From Acidimicrobiales bacterium (GTDB taxonomy: Bacteria > Actinomycetota > Acidimicrobiia > Acidimicrobiales > DATDAH01), in assembly GCA_016794585.1 (NCBI GenBank), contig JAEUJM010000010.1, positions 1-62,890 on the forward strand: 62,890 nt of DNA, written 5' to 3'. The position numbers and the translations under genes are program-made. Below, one piece after another: positions 33,370 through 42,229 of this stretch. Within the stretch, counting starts at the first letter, position 1. Each line of letters begins with the position of its first letter. Under the pieces are notes generated by a model. It was not told the origin of the DNA. It made no database searches and saw nothing but the letters and a program-made list of their open reading frames with translations.

Positions 33370-34037
33370 GCCTCTGGGAGGCCGCGGGCGTGGGGCCCTC
33401 GTTCGACCCCCTCGCCGAGGTGCACGCCGCCCGAGGGCGCCGCCGGCGCAGACGCCAGGCGGGGCTGGTCGGCTCCCTCTCGGCCACCGCGCTCGTCATG
33501 GGCCTCCTCGCCTCGTCGACCGGCGGCGTGAACGCCCTGTTCACCGACAGCGAGGACGTCGGCGCCAACGACTTCGCCACCGGCACCCTCGATCTGGCCA
33601 CGGCGCCGACGACCGCGGCCGTCAGCTACCAGAACATGGTCCCGGGCGACACCGTCACCGGGCCCCTCACCGTCACCAACGGCGGCTCGACCCCCTTGCG
33701 CTACTCGGTGCGCAGCACCACCACGGAGAACACCCTCGCCGCCCAGCTCGATCTCGGGGTGAAGGTGGGGGTGACGTCGTGCACGGGGACCACGGGGTTC
33801 AACGCGTCGGGCACCGTGCTCTACGGGCCGGGCGCGCTCGGCACGACGAGCACCGCGGCGCTCGTCGGCTCGTCGGCCGCGGGCGGCGACCCGGGCGACC
33901 GGACGCTCGCCCCCGGCGCGTCCGAGACGCTCTGCTTCCACGTGGCGCTGCCGACGAGCTCGTCGAACGCCTACCAGGGCCTCGCCACGACGGCGACCTT
34001 CCAGTTCGTGGCGGAACAGACCGCGAACAACCCCTGA
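33366..34037 (+). CDS. TasA/CalY (camelysin)-like secreted protein 2
   Basis: 223 residues from GTG 33366, overlapping the previous stop. It has a longer cytosolic N-terminus (about 35 residues, very Arg-rich RGRRRRRRQAGL) before the signal helix and ALFTDSEDVGANDFATGTLDL. The mature domain repeats the layout of its neighbour: MVPGDTVTGPLTVTNGGS, the STTTENTLAAQL strand, and Cys in TSCTGT and ETLCFHV. The pair probably arose by duplication and may co-assemble. It is followed 2 bases later by the signal peptidase. Confidence 0.85.
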   Translation: MSLWEAAGVGPSFDPLAEVHAARGRRRRRRQAGLVGSLSATALVMGLLASSTGGVNALFTDSEDVGANDFATGTLDLATAPTTAAVSYQNMVPGDTVTGPLTVTNGGSTPLRYSVRSTTTENTLAAQLDLGVKVGVTSCTGTTGFNASGTVLYGPGALGTTSTAALVGSSAAGGDPGDRTLAPGASETLCFHVALPTSSSNAYQGLATTATFQFVAEQTANNP

Positions 34038-34039
34038 CC

Positions 34040-34537
34040 GTGCGCCGCCTCCCCGGAGCGCTGCTGGTGACCGGCCTCGTGCTGGTGATCGGCGTCTTCG
34101 GGAGCCTGCTCGGCGCCCGCCTCCTCGGCTACGAGCCGCTGGTGGTGCGGAGCGGCTCGATGGAGGGGGCCATCCCCACCGGCAGCCTCGTCCTCGTGAA
34201 CGACGAGCCCGCCGACGACGTCGCCGTCGGCGATGTGGCCGTGGTCGATCCCGCCGGCGCCGGCGCCCCCCGCCTCCATCGCGTGGTCGAGCGCTTCGAC
34301 GAGCACGGGCAGATCCTGGTGCGCACCAAGGGCGACGCCAACCGCACCGCCGACGCCGACCTCGTCGCCCTGCCGCCCGAGGTCCCCACGCCCGCCCTCG
34401 TGGTCCCGGTCCTCGGCTACGTCGTGGCCGCGGTGTCGTCCCGGGCGGGCATGCTCGCGGCCGCCACGGTCATCGTGGCCATCCTCGGCGCCTCGGCCCT
34501 CTGGGCGATGTGGCGTCCCGCCGGCGCCCCCGCCTGA
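34040..34537 (+). CDS. sipW: SipW-type signal peptidase I
   Basis: 165 residues from GTG 34040. One N-terminal membrane segment (residues 8-29) precedes the catalytic Ser40 in VVRSGSMEGAIPTGSLVLV. The second catalytic residue is His80 (RLHRVVE), the Ser/His arrangement of SipW, archaeal and ER-type enzymes instead of the Ser/Lys of ordinary bacterial signal peptidases. KGDANRTAD supplies the later conserved Asp residues. A C-terminal membrane helix is present (residues about 136-158). Genes of this type process the TasA-like proteins encoded beside them, here the two immediately upstream. Confidence 0.92.
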   Translation: MRRLPGALLVTGLVLVIGVFGSLLGARLLGYEPLVVRSGSMEGAIPTGSLVLVNDEPADDVAVGDVAVVDPAGAGAPRLHRVVERFDEHGQILVRTKGDANRTADADLVALPPEVPTPALVVPVLGYVVAAVSSRAGMLAAATVIVAILGASALWAMWRPAGAPA

Positions 34538-34550
34538 GCGTTCTGCGTTC

Positions 34551-36200
34551 TCAGTCCCAGACCCAGGTGAACGGCTGGCCCCTGGCCTCGCCGGCGTCGG
34601 TCTCGAGCTGCACCTGCGCCGTCCACGCCGAGCCGTCCCAGATGGCGGCGTACACGCCCCGGGCGTCGTCGAGCACGGCGTAGCCGATCTGGTCGGTGAT
34701 GGGCTCCGTGGCGAGCGTCATGGTGGTGGGCAACGCGCTCGTGGCGACGCCCGCCAGCTCGCTGCTCCATCCGGTGCCAGAGGTCCAGGTCCGGTAGCGA
34801 CCGGCGGTGAAGCCCGTCTCGCCGTAGGTGGCGAGGGCCTGGCCGCTCTGGCTCTCGAAGGCCACGGCCACGTTCGGCGTGTCGGTCACGGCGGAGATGG
34901 TGCTGGCCACGGTGAGGTTGGCCCAGGCGGTTCCCGACCAGACCGCCAGCCACGTGTCGGTGCCCTCGGTGACCACGCCCATGGCGATGCGGTTGGTGCC
35001 GGGGTCGCTCGTCACCACCACCCAGCGGGGGGTGTCGTCGGCTCCGGTCAGGCCGCCCGGTTCGCCGAGGCTCCCCTGGGCCGTCCACGAGGACCCGTTC
35101 CAGAACCGGTAGCGGACGTCGTCGCCCACGTTGCCGTTGCCTTCGGCGTACACGACCATCGCCCGACCCGAGCTCGACTCGTAGGCCACGGCGACGTCGC
35201 CGCGGGCGTTGCCGCTGCCGGCATCGAGGGTGAGCGCGTTGCCCCACGCGGATCCGTCCCAGACCACCGCCACGTCCTGGCTGGACTCGTTGCTGGCGAC
35301 CAGCACCATCTGATCGGTCCGGGGGGACGCGGCGAGGTGGAGTTGCTCGAAGGTGCCGGCGACCGGGGTGGTGATCGTGGCCGGCGACGACCATGTGGCG
35401 CCGTCCCACACGCGGTAGGAGAGGCTCGTCGAGCCCGCGGTCCCGTTGTTCCAGACCACCACGGCGTCGTCGCTCCCGGACTCGTAGGCGACGTCGACGC
35501 CCGACCAGGCCGAGGAGGTGGCGGTGGCGAGCGGCGCCCCGAAGGCGTCGGCCCAGGTGCCGTCGATCCGCTGGAGGAGGTGGACGTCGTCGGCCGTGTC
35601 GATGGACACCGCCAGCAGCTCGTCGCGGGTCTCCGCCCGGGCGGCCTGCGCCATCCGCCACTGGCCGACCGCGGCGGTGCCGACCGCCGGCGACCAGGCG
35701 GTGCCGTCCCAGGCCGACACCCACGGGGTGCTCACGCCGTCCTCCCGCCAGAGGACCGTGCCGTGGCGCTCGCAGTGGGTGGTGACCTGTCCGACGGCGA
35801 CGCTCGACGTCCAGTTCTCGTACTCGGCGAAGAGCCGGTACTCGTAGTCGCCGTTCGGCTGGAGGGGCCCGTCGGTCGCGGACGACGTGGTGGCCCCGCC
35901 GACCGCCGCCTCACCGTCGAGCACGCCGTTCACGTAGCGCTGGAGGCGGTAGCCGCTGGCGAACGACGACGACGATGCCGTCCAGTCGGCGTCCACCGAG
36001 GTCACGCCACCGCACACCGGCGTGAGGGTCAGCCCGGTGGGCGGCTGGAGCGTGCGGGTGGAGAAGGCGTTGCCGCCCACGCTCCTCGTGTCCCCGAAGG
36101 TCGCGAGCGCCGCCGTCGCCCCGCAGACGAGGAGCGCGACGACGAGTGCGGCCGTCGTGGCCGCGCGCCGAACGTTCCGCCTGCTCGGATGGTGCCGCAT
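34551..36200 (-). CDS. Secreted repeat protein with SipW-substrate-like N-terminus
   Basis: 549 residues from ATG 36200. After a signal helix (TTAALVVALLVCGATAALA, residues 15-33) comes TFGDTRSVGGNAFSTRTL, the same pattern as the two TasA-like proteins. Residues about 52-140 resemble a fibronectin-III-like module (PPTGLTLTP, then GYRLQRYVNG and YEYRLFAEYEN). The rest is built of repeated blades with W-D-G-x-A/T-W signatures alternating with VAVAYES / VVVY strands, suggesting a beta-propeller. It converges on the SipW gene 13 bases away. Surface display and processing by that peptidase are inferred. Confidence 0.7.
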   Translation of the reverse strand: MRHHPSRRNVRRAATTAALVVALLVCGATAALATFGDTRSVGGNAFSTRTLQPPTGLTLTPVCGGVTSVDADWTASSSSFASGYRLQRYVNGVLDGEAAVGGATTSSATDGPLQPNGDYEYRLFAEYENWTSSVAVGQVTTHCERHGTVLWREDGVSTPWVSAWDGTAWSPAVGTAAVGQWRMAQAARAETRDELLAVSIDTADDVHLLQRIDGTWADAFGAPLATATSSAWSGVDVAYESGSDDAVVVWNNGTAGSTSLSYRVWDGATWSSPATITTPVAGTFEQLHLAASPRTDQMVLVASNESSQDVAVVWDGSAWGNALTLDAGSGNARGDVAVAYESSSGRAMVVYAEGNGNVGDDVRYRFWNGSSWTAQGSLGEPGGLTGADDTPRWVVVTSDPGTNRIAMGVVTEGTDTWLAVWSGTAWANLTVASTISAVTDTPNVAVAFESQSGQALATYGETGFTAGRYRTWTSGTGWSSELAGVATSALPTTMTLATEPITDQIGYAVLDDARGVYAAIWDGSAWTAQVQLETDAGEARGQPFTWVWD

Positions 36201-36281
36201 GGTTCGGGGGGAGCCTCCTCCCCCTTCCCGTCGGTTACGGCCGGCCCCGCGTGAGGAGCGGCCCGGCGGCGTTCGGCCCGG

Positions 36282-37451
36282 TCAGGCCGAGGCGAGGTCC
36301 TCCGCCGGGTTCCACGCGTGGAGATCGGCGAGTCGCTTGTCGTTCGAGAACACCTCGACGATCGGCTGCGTCACCCCGATGCGGGTCTGGAGGCGCTTCA
36401 CCGGCAGCTCCTGGTCCCACAGGACGAGGGTGGCCACGACGCCGGACTCGCCGGCGCGAGCGGTGCGCCCCGAGCGGTGCAGGTAGGACTTGTGGTCCTC
36501 CGGCGGGTCGTAGTGGACCACGATGTCGATGTCGTCGACGTGGATGCCCCGAGCAGCCACGTCGGTGGCCACCAGCACCGGAAGCTTGCCTGCGGCGAAG
36601 TCGGCGAGGGCCCGCTCACGGGCCTTCTGGGGCAGGTCCCCGTGGATGGCCGCCGCCTTCACGCCTTCCTTCTCGAGCTGCTCCGCGAGGCGATCGCAGC
36701 CCCGCTTGGTGCGCACGAAGATCAGGGTGCGGGTGCCGCCCCGGGAGATCGAGGCCGCCACCTTGGGCTTGTCCATCTGGTGCACGGCGAAGAAGCGGTG
36801 CTCCATCTCCTCGACGGTGACGCCGGCGGACTCGACCTCGTGGAAGACGGGGTCGTGCTGGTAGCGCTTGATGAGGGTGTCGACCACGCCGTCGAGGGTG
36901 GCGGAGAAGAGCAGGGTCTGGTGGGTGCCCTCGACGTTGCGCAGGATCCACTCGACCTGGGGCAGGAACCCCATGTCGGCCATGCGGTCGGCCTCGTCGA
37001 CGATGACGTGGTCGACGTCGGCCACCGAGACCTCCTGGCGCTCGAGGAGGTCGATCATGCGGCCCGGGGTGGCGACCACGAAATCGGCGCCGTCCTTGAA
37101 GGCCTTGATCTGGCGGTCCATGTCGGCGCCGCCGTAGACGGCCACGACCTTGAGGCCGCGGCCCTCGGCCAGCGACCCGAGCTCGTCCCGGACCTGGATG
37201 GCCAGCTCGCGGGTGGGGACGAGGGCGATGGCCGTCGGGCGGCGGCTCTCGGCCTTCTTCTGGCGGTCGAGGACCGGCAGGCCGAAGGCGAGGGTCTTGC
37301 CCGAGCCCGTCTTGGCCTTGCCGCAGACGTCGCGGCCGGCGAGGGCGTCGGGGATGGTGAGGGCCTGGATGGGGAAGGCCTCGGAGATGCCGCGTGCCGC
37401 GAGGGCATCCACGAGATCAGCCGAGACGCCCAGGGAGGCGAAGGTGGCCAT
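36282..37451 (-). CDS. DEAD-box RNA helicase
   Basis: 389 residues from ATG 37451 (GGAG 5-6 bases upstream; an in-frame GTG at 37550 would add an unlikely tail). All motifs are present: Q motif (FPIQALTIPDAL), motif I (AKTGSGKT), Ia (PTRELAIQV), GG, TPGRM, DEAD as VDEADRM, SAT (LLFSATLD), motif V (ATDVAARGIHV) and VI (HRSGRTARAG). It lacks the long basic C-terminal tails of CsdA/RhlE-type cold-shock helicases, so it is a minimal helicase core. A role in RNA remodelling is a family inference. It stands alone, with a roughly 250-base gap upstream. Confidence 0.93.
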   Translation of the reverse strand: MATFASLGVSADLVDALAARGISEAFPIQALTIPDALAGRDVCGKAKTGSGKTLAFGLPVLDRQKKAESRRPTAIALVPTRELAIQVRDELGSLAEGRGLKVVAVYGGADMDRQIKAFKDGADFVVATPGRMIDLLERQEVSVADVDHVIVDEADRMADMGFLPQVEWILRNVEGTHQTLLFSATLDGVVDTLIKRYQHDPVFHEVESAGVTVEEMEHRFFAVHQMDKPKVAASISRGGTRTLIFVRTKRGCDRLAEQLEKEGVKAAAIHGDLPQKARERALADFAAGKLPVLVATDVAARGIHVDDIDIVVHYDPPEDHKSYLHRSGRTARAGESGVVATLVLWDQELPVKRLQTRIGVTQPIVEVFSNDKRLADLHAWNPAEDLASA

Positions 37452-37653
37452 GGTGGCTCCGGTTCTGTTGTCTGTGACGTCGAGGGGGGCCTTCCCCTGT
37501 CCGTCGGTCACAGTGCAGAACGGAGGTGTCGAGGTCGACCCGCGAGCCACGCACCCAACAGGAGGAGGGCCGTCCAGCTCGCCCCGCCAGACTACCGGGC
37601 CGGTGCACCATCGGGGGTCATCCCCCGTCCGGGCGTCGCGTCCGCCCCGTGGA

Positions 37654-37682
37654 GGCCTGCCCGCCCACAGGCGGGGCAGGCC
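37654..37682 (-). terminator. Hairpin downstream of the glutathione peroxidase gene
   Basis: GGCCTGCCCGCC (37654-37665) pairs with GGCGGGGCAGGCC (37670-37682) with one bulged base and a four-base loop. It lies about 20 bases after the stop of the peroxidase gene on the - strand and before the helicase leader. A convincing stem; no U-tract. Confidence 0.65.
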
Positions 37683-37701
37683 CCCTCCGGGTCACGGTGC
37701 G

Positions 37702-38193
37702 TCAGGGCAGGTTGGCCTCGATGGCGGCGACGATCTCGTCGGCCTCGGGCTCGACCTGCGGGGCGAAGCGGGCGACCACCTCGCCGTCGGGCGAGAGCAG
37801 GAACTTCTCGAAGTTCCAGCGGATGTCGCCATCCACGCCGTCGGCGTCGGCCACCTGGGTGAGCTCGGCGTAGATGGGGTGGCGGCCGTCGCCGTTCACC
37901 TCGATCTTCTCGAACAGCGGGAAGGTGACGCCGTAGGTGGTGGAGCAGAACGTGGCGATCTCCTCCGCGGAGCCGGGCTCCTGCTCGAGGAACTGGTTGC
38001 AGGGCACCCCGAGGACGGTGAAGCCGCGCTCGGCATAGCTCTCGTGGAGCCGCTCGAGGCCCTCGTACTGCGGCGTGAGCCCGCACTTGCTGGCCACGTT
38101 GACGACGAGGGCGACCTTGCCCTCGGCCTGCGCGCCGAGGCTCGAGGGGGTGCCGTCGAGCTGGTTGATGGGGAGGTCGGTGAGATCGCTCAT
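37702..38193 (-). CDS. Glutathione-peroxidase-family thiol peroxidase
   Basis: 163 residues. The peroxidatic Cys37 is in NVASKCGLTPQY and the second and third conserved cysteines are Cys65 (GVPCNQF) and Cys83 (TFCSTTYGVTFP). The catalytic Gln and Trp are in CNQF and in IRWNFEKF near the C-terminus. Bacterial enzymes of this type reduce peroxides with thioredoxin or, in actinobacteria, possibly mycothiol-linked systems, despite the name. It is a full-length single domain. Confidence 0.93.
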   Translation of the reverse strand: MSDLTDLPINQLDGTPSSLGAQAEGKVALVVNVASKCGLTPQYEGLERLHESYAERGFTVLGVPCNQFLEQEPGSAEEIATFCSTTYGVTFPLFEKIEVNGDGRHPIYAELTQVADADGVDGDIRWNFEKFLLSPDGEVVARFAPQVEPEADEIVAAIEANLP

Positions 38194-38215
38194 GGCCGAC
38201 CAGTATCACCGGTGT

Positions 38216-38497
38216 TCAGCCCGTTCGCCTGACCTTGCCCCGGTGCAGTTCGACGCCCTCGTCGGCGAGGCGTCGGGCGTGCTCCTCCTCGTGGCCGGGC
38301 ACGAGGCGGCCGTCGGCGGCCACCACCCGCCACCAGGGCAGGCCGTCGGAGGTGGCGAGCACCCGTCCGACGCCGCGGGCGGCGCCGGGATGGCCCGCCT
38401 CCTCGGCGATCTCGCCGTAGGTGGCGATCTCCCCGGGGCCGAGGGCGCGCACGGTGGCCTCGACCGCCTCCACGAAGTCGTCCCCCGAGCGCGCCAT
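38216..38497 (-). CDS. Alkyltransferase-like (ATL) DNA-damage-binding protein
   Basis: 93 residues from ATG 38497. It keeps the C-terminal MGMT fold: GEIATYGEIAEEAG (helix-turn-helix), RGVGRVLATSDGLPWWRVV and ADGRLVPG. The reactive PCHR motif reads PWWR at 54-57, so Cys is Trp55. Proteins of this type (ATL) cannot transfer alkyl groups. Known relatives bind O6-alkylguanine, flip it out and hand the lesion to nucleotide excision repair. The N-terminal MGMT domain is absent. Upstream-facing and divergent from the PhyH gene. Confidence 0.88.
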   Translation of the reverse strand: MARSGDDFVEAVEATVRALGPGEIATYGEIAEEAGHPGAARGVGRVLATSDGLPWWRVVAADGRLVPGHEEEHARRLADEGVELHRGKVRRTG

Positions 38498-38558
38498 CCC
38501 GCCGAGCGTAGAGGCCGGGCCGCGGGTGGGGCCGGGAGGGCGGGCGTAGAGTCGCCCC

Positions 38559-39371
38559 ATGGACGAGGCCACCCTGGCCGGCCACCGCGACGCCATCGCC
38601 GAGCGTGGCTACACGGTCATCAGCGGCGTGCTGACGCCCGACGAGGCCGACGACGTGGCCGAGGACCTCCGGCGCCTCGAGGCCGAGCTCGGGGTCGAGC
38701 CCGCCGACAACAGCTTCGAGGGGCGCCACACGGTGCGCATCTACAACCTCCTGGCCCACGGCCCCCGATACGAGGCCATCCCGGTGCACTCCGAGGTGCT
38801 GCCCGTCGTCGAGGCCGTCCTCGACGCCGGCTGCCTCGTGTCGTCGCTGTCGTCGATCGGCATCGACCCCGGAGAGACCGCCCAGCCACTCCACGCCGAC
38901 GACCAGCTCATCCCGCTGCCCAAGCCACACCCGCCGACGGTCTGCAACACGATGTGGGCGCTCACCGACTTCACCGACGCCAACGGGGCGACCCGCGTCG
39001 TGCCCGGCTCCCACCTCGCCGACCACTCCCCCGCCTACGGCGAGGCGTACGACACGATCCCCGCCGAGATGACCAAGGGCGACGTGCTGGTGTGGCACGG
39101 CAGCCTTTGGCACGGCGGCGGCGCCAACACCACCGACCAGCGTCGGGTGGGGATCGCCATGAACTACTGCGCCGGCTACATCCGCCAGCAGGAGAACCAG
39201 CAGCTGGGGCTCCCGCCCGACCTCGTGGCCACCTTCCCGCGGCGCCTCCAGCGCCTCGTGGGCTACTCGGTCTACAACGGCCTCATCGGCCACATCGACA
39301 AGCACGACCCCGTCGAGCTCCTGGCCGACGCGGGCGACGCGCCCCACACCATGGTCTGGGACGGTGCCTGA
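38559..39371 (+). CDS. Phytanoyl-CoA dioxygenase (PhyH)-family oxygenase
   Basis: 270 residues from ATG 38559. The iron ligands are seen as His112-x-Asp114 (PLHADDQ), with the distal His in LVWHGSLWHGGG near 180-185, and 2-oxoglutarate contact through an Arg in DQRRVG near 199. PhyH proteins hydroxylate a carbon next to a carbonyl using Fe(II), oxygen and 2-oxoglutarate, but family members have very diverse substrates. Its stop overlaps the next gene's start by 8 bases, so the pair may be cotranscribed. Confidence 0.88.
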   Translation: MDEATLAGHRDAIAERGYTVISGVLTPDEADDVAEDLRRLEAELGVEPADNSFEGRHTVRIYNLLAHGPRYEAIPVHSEVLPVVEAVLDAGCLVSSLSSIGIDPGETAQPLHADDQLIPLPKPHPPTVCNTMWALTDFTDANGATRVVPGSHLADHSPAYGEAYDTIPAEMTKGDVLVWHGSLWHGGGANTTDQRRVGIAMNYCAGYIRQQENQQLGLPPDLVATFPRRLQRLVGYSVYNGLIGHIDKHDPVELLADAGDAPHTMVWDGA

Positions 39372-40227
39372 GCTCGACGACGCCCTCGTCCAGATCGACG
39401 GGTGGGAGGTACCCCACGCCGCGGCGGTCGTGTGCGGTCCGGCCGGCGTCCTGGCCGCACGTGGCGAGGTCGAGCGACCTCAACGGGTCGCGTCGGTCAC
39501 CAAGGTGGCGGCGGCCATGGCGGTGTGGGTGGCCGTGGAGGAGGAGACCGTCACCCTCGACGACCCGGCCGGCCCCGAGGGCTCGACCGTCCGCCACCTG
39601 CTCGCCCACACGTCCGGCCTGGCTTTCGACCACCCCACGACCCTTGCGGCGCCGGGCACCCGTCGCATCTACTCGAACGTCGGCTTCGACCTCCTGGGCG
39701 AGGTCGTGGCCGAGCGGACCGGCTTCACCTTCGCCGACTACCTCCACGAGGCCGTCCTCGCGCCACTGGGCATGGAGGCCAGTGCCCTGGAGGGCTCACC
39801 GGCGAAGGACCTCCGATCGACCGCCGGCGACCTGGCACGGCTGGCCGTCGAGCTGCTGCGCCCCACGCTGGTGGCGCCCGCGACCCATGCCCTCGCCACC
39901 TCGGTGGCCTTCCCCGGCCTCGCCGGCGTGCTCCCGGGGGTCGGCTCGTTCGAGCCGAACGACTGGGGCCTCGGCGTCGAGATCAAGGGGAGCAAGCACC
40001 CGCACTGGTCGGGACGGGCGACCGCCGAGGCGACCTTCGGGCACTTCGGCGGCGCGGGGACGTTCCTGTGGGTGGACCCCACCCGTGACCTCGCCTGCGT
40101 CGGCCTCTCGGGACGGGAGTTCGGGCCCTGGGCGATGGCGTCGTGGCCCCCGCTCGCCGACGCCGTCGTGGCCGCCGTCGACCGTGGCCAGGAGGCTGGG
40201 CGGGGCACCTCAAGTCCACCTGGGTAG
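39364..40227 (+). CDS. Serine beta-lactamase-family hydrolase (class C / esterase type)
   Basis: 287 residues from GTG 39364. The SxxK motif is S44-V-T-K47 (VASVTKVAAAM), the YxN motif is YSN at 103-105, and HFGGAGTF near residue 225 provides the third motif. HLLAHTSGLAFD matches the beta-lactamase/DAP-type core. Without a signal peptide it is likely cytosolic, favouring an esterase or D-amino peptidase activity over antibiotic resistance. It overlaps the PhyH gene and is followed by a kinase-like gene. Confidence 0.87.
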   Translation: MPELDDALVQIDGWEVPHAAAVVCGPAGVLAARGEVERPQRVASVTKVAAAMAVWVAVEEETVTLDDPAGPEGSTVRHLLAHTSGLAFDHPTTLAAPGTRRIYSNVGFDLLGEVVAERTGFTFADYLHEAVLAPLGMEASALEGSPAKDLRSTAGDLARLAVELLRPTLVAPATHALATSVAFPGLAGVLPGVGSFEPNDWGLGVEIKGSKHPHWSGRATAEATFGHFGGAGTFLWVDPTRDLACVGLSGREFGPWAMASWPPLADAVVAAVDRGQEAGRGTSSPPG

Positions 40228-40270
40228 GGGCCGACAGGACGAAGATGCACACGACGCCGCCGGTCCTCCC

Positions 40271-41260
40271 ATGAGCGCCCTCGCCGAGGCCCGGGCGCGT
40301 GCCGCTCTCGCCGACGCCGGGCTCAGCTCGGACGTGCCCCTGGTCCCGCTGCGCAGCGTGACCAACGAGGTGTGGGTCGCCGGCGACCACATCGTGCGCA
40401 TGAACCGCCGCCAGGACCACCGCCTGGAGCGGGAGGCCCTGTTGGCCCCCTTCCTCCCTCGTGAGCTCGGCTACCCGCCCATCGTCCACTACGGCGGTGA
40501 GATCGGCGCCGACCACCTCATCGTGCAGCGGGTGCCCGGCCGGGTCCTGAGCCAGTGCTGGCCGCAGATGTCGGTCGCCGACCGCCAGGAGGCCGTCAAG
40601 CAGCTCGCGGCGATGCTCCGCTCGCTCCACGCCTTCCAGTGCCCGGTCGAGCTCCCGGTGATCGACAGCCCGCCCCTGCTCAGCTCGGTCGCCGGCGGCT
40701 CGCCGCTCGGGCCCCTGATGGGCGCCCTCGACGAGGCCCAGCACCTCGCCCACGTGGACCCGGGCGTGATGATCGAGACCCGCAACCTGGTGCTCAGCAC
40801 CGCGCCCTCGCTGGAGCCGTTCACCGCGCCGACCATGATCCACGGCGACCTGCACTTCGACAACGTGCTGTGGGACGGCCGGCGCATCACGGCGCTGCTC
40901 GACTTCAAGTGGGCCCGGCCCTGCCCGGCCGACCTCGAGCTCGACGTGTTCCTGCGCTACTGCGCCTTCCCGTTCCTGCACGTGGCCGAGCACTACCGCA
41001 GCCAGGCCCGCGCCGCGGACTACGTCGACGTGCCCTTCGTGCTCGCCGACTACTACCCCGAGCTCTTCTCGATGCCCCGCCAGTTCGACCGCATGCGGCT
41101 GTTCAGCATCGCCTACGACGTCCGCGAGCTGCTGCTGTTCCCGCCGCCGGTGTCCGCCGAGCAGCTGTCCGAGCACCACCCGTACAACCGCCTGCGCCGC
41201 ACCCTGGGTGGCCAGAGCTACCTCGACCTGCTGGCACAGGGCGCGTCCGTCACGGCGTAG
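40271..41260 (+). CDS. Aminoglycoside-phosphotransferase-family kinase-like protein
   Basis: 329 residues from ATG 40271. Kinase-fold landmarks: VWVAGDHIVRMNRR (Lys strand), the catalytic loop MIHGDLHFDNVL with the Asp and Asn, and the DFG-equivalent LLDFKWARP. The length and motif spacing fit the phosphotransferase (APH/ChoK) family. Such proteins phosphorylate antibiotics, sugars, choline or other small molecules; no evidence points to a particular one. It is the third gene in a same-strand run with PhyH and the serine hydrolase. Confidence 0.85.
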   Translation: MSALAEARARAALADAGLSSDVPLVPLRSVTNEVWVAGDHIVRMNRRQDHRLEREALLAPFLPRELGYPPIVHYGGEIGADHLIVQRVPGRVLSQCWPQMSVADRQEAVKQLAAMLRSLHAFQCPVELPVIDSPPLLSSVAGGSPLGPLMGALDEAQHLAHVDPGVMIETRNLVLSTAPSLEPFTAPTMIHGDLHFDNVLWDGRRITALLDFKWARPCPADLELDVFLRYCAFPFLHVAEHYRSQARAADYVDVPFVLADYYPELFSMPRQFDRMRLFSIAYDVRELLLFPPPVSAEQLSEHHPYNRLRRTLGGQSYLDLLAQGASVTA

Positions 41261-41272
41261 CCCCGCACCACT

Positions 41273-41293
41273 CCCGCGGACCCATCACGCGGG
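41273..41293. terminator. Weak hairpin between convergent genes
   Basis: CCCGCG (41273-41278) and CGCGGG (41288-41293) form a 6-bp stem with a 9-base loop, 12 bases after the kinase-like gene's stop and before the convergent lgt stop. Modest stability; included because the gap otherwise holds nothing. Confidence 0.35.
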
Positions 41294-41330
41294 CCCGACA
41301 GCCCCGTCCCGGCGCCTCAGACGGCGGGCG

Positions 41331-42221
41331 TCAGACGGTGGGCTCGTCGACCTCGCTGGCGGTCTCGTCCGCTTCGTCCGCCGCCGAGGCGTCCTGCTCC
41401 TCGGCCACCGCGTCGTCCTCGGGGCGGCGCCGGCCGCGGATGGCGACCACGGTCACCGAGAACACGATGGCGACGAGCGACATCCAGATGTTCACCCGGA
41501 CGCCCCAGATGAGGCTGGCCGGGTCGATGCGCATGGCCTCGACCCACAGGCGCCCGGTGAAGTAGCCGCCGACGTAGACCCAGAACAGCGAGCCGGGCCG
41601 CAGCACCCGCTTGCGGTCGATGAGGATCAGCAGGGTCATGAGGGCCAGGTTCCAGAGGCCCTCGTAGAGGAACGTGGGGTGGAAGGTCTCGGTGGCGAGG
41701 TAGCGGTCGGGCCGGTGGGCCACGTCGATCTCGAGGCCCCACGGCAAGGAGGTGGGACCACCGAAGAGCTCCTGGTTGAACCAGTTGCCGAGGCGGCCGA
41801 TGGCCTGGGCGAGGGGCAGCGCCGGCGCCACCGTGTCCGCGAGGTCGCCGAGGGGCATCTTCTTGTGGCGGGCGTAGAGCACACCGGCGAGCGCGCCGAG
41901 CGCGATGCCTCCGGGGATGCCAAGACCGCCCTCCCACACCTTCACCGCGTCGATCCAGCGACCCTCGAAGCGCTGCCAGTCCGTCATGACGTGGTAGAGC
42001 CGGGCGCCGATGAGCCCGGCAGGTACGGCCCAGAGGGCCATGCCCGAGATCTCGTCAGGGTCGTGGCCCCGCGCCCGCCAGCGCCGGCGGGCGAGCTCGA
42101 CCGCGGCGATTACCCCGAGGGCGATCATCAGCCCGTACGCCCGCAGGTGCAGCGGACCGAGGACGATCTCGTTCGACGAGGGGCTCGGGATGGCGGCGAG
42201 CAGGGCGACGGGGTGGGGCAC
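41331..42221 (-). CDS. lgt: Prolipoprotein diacylglyceryl transferase
   Basis: 296 residues from GTG 42221. About seven membrane segments carry the family motifs: RAYGLMIALG near the N-terminus, VWEGGLGIPGG, AQAIGRLGNWFNQELFG (the Lgt signature GRxxNxxxxE) and HPTFLYEGLWN. The C-terminus ends in an acidic tail of about 30 residues, common in actinobacteria. The enzyme attaches diacylglycerol to the lipobox Cys of lipoproteins such as the esterase encoded at 50014. It stops 12 bases before nothing else on its strand; the acyl-CoA dehydrogenase lies 8 bases upstream. Confidence 0.95.
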   Translation of the reverse strand: MPHPVALLAAIPSPSSNEIVLGPLHLRAYGLMIALGVIAAVELARRRWRARGHDPDEISGMALWAVPAGLIGARLYHVMTDWQRFEGRWIDAVKVWEGGLGIPGGIALGALAGVLYARHKKMPLGDLADTVAPALPLAQAIGRLGNWFNQELFGGPTSLPWGLEIDVAHRPDRYLATETFHPTFLYEGLWNLALMTLLILIDRKRVLRPGSLFWVYVGGYFTGRLWVEAMRIDPASLIWGVRVNIWMSLVAIVFSVTVVAIRGRRRPEDDAVAEEQDASAADEADETASEVDEPTV

Positions 42222-42229
42222 GAGGGCGC

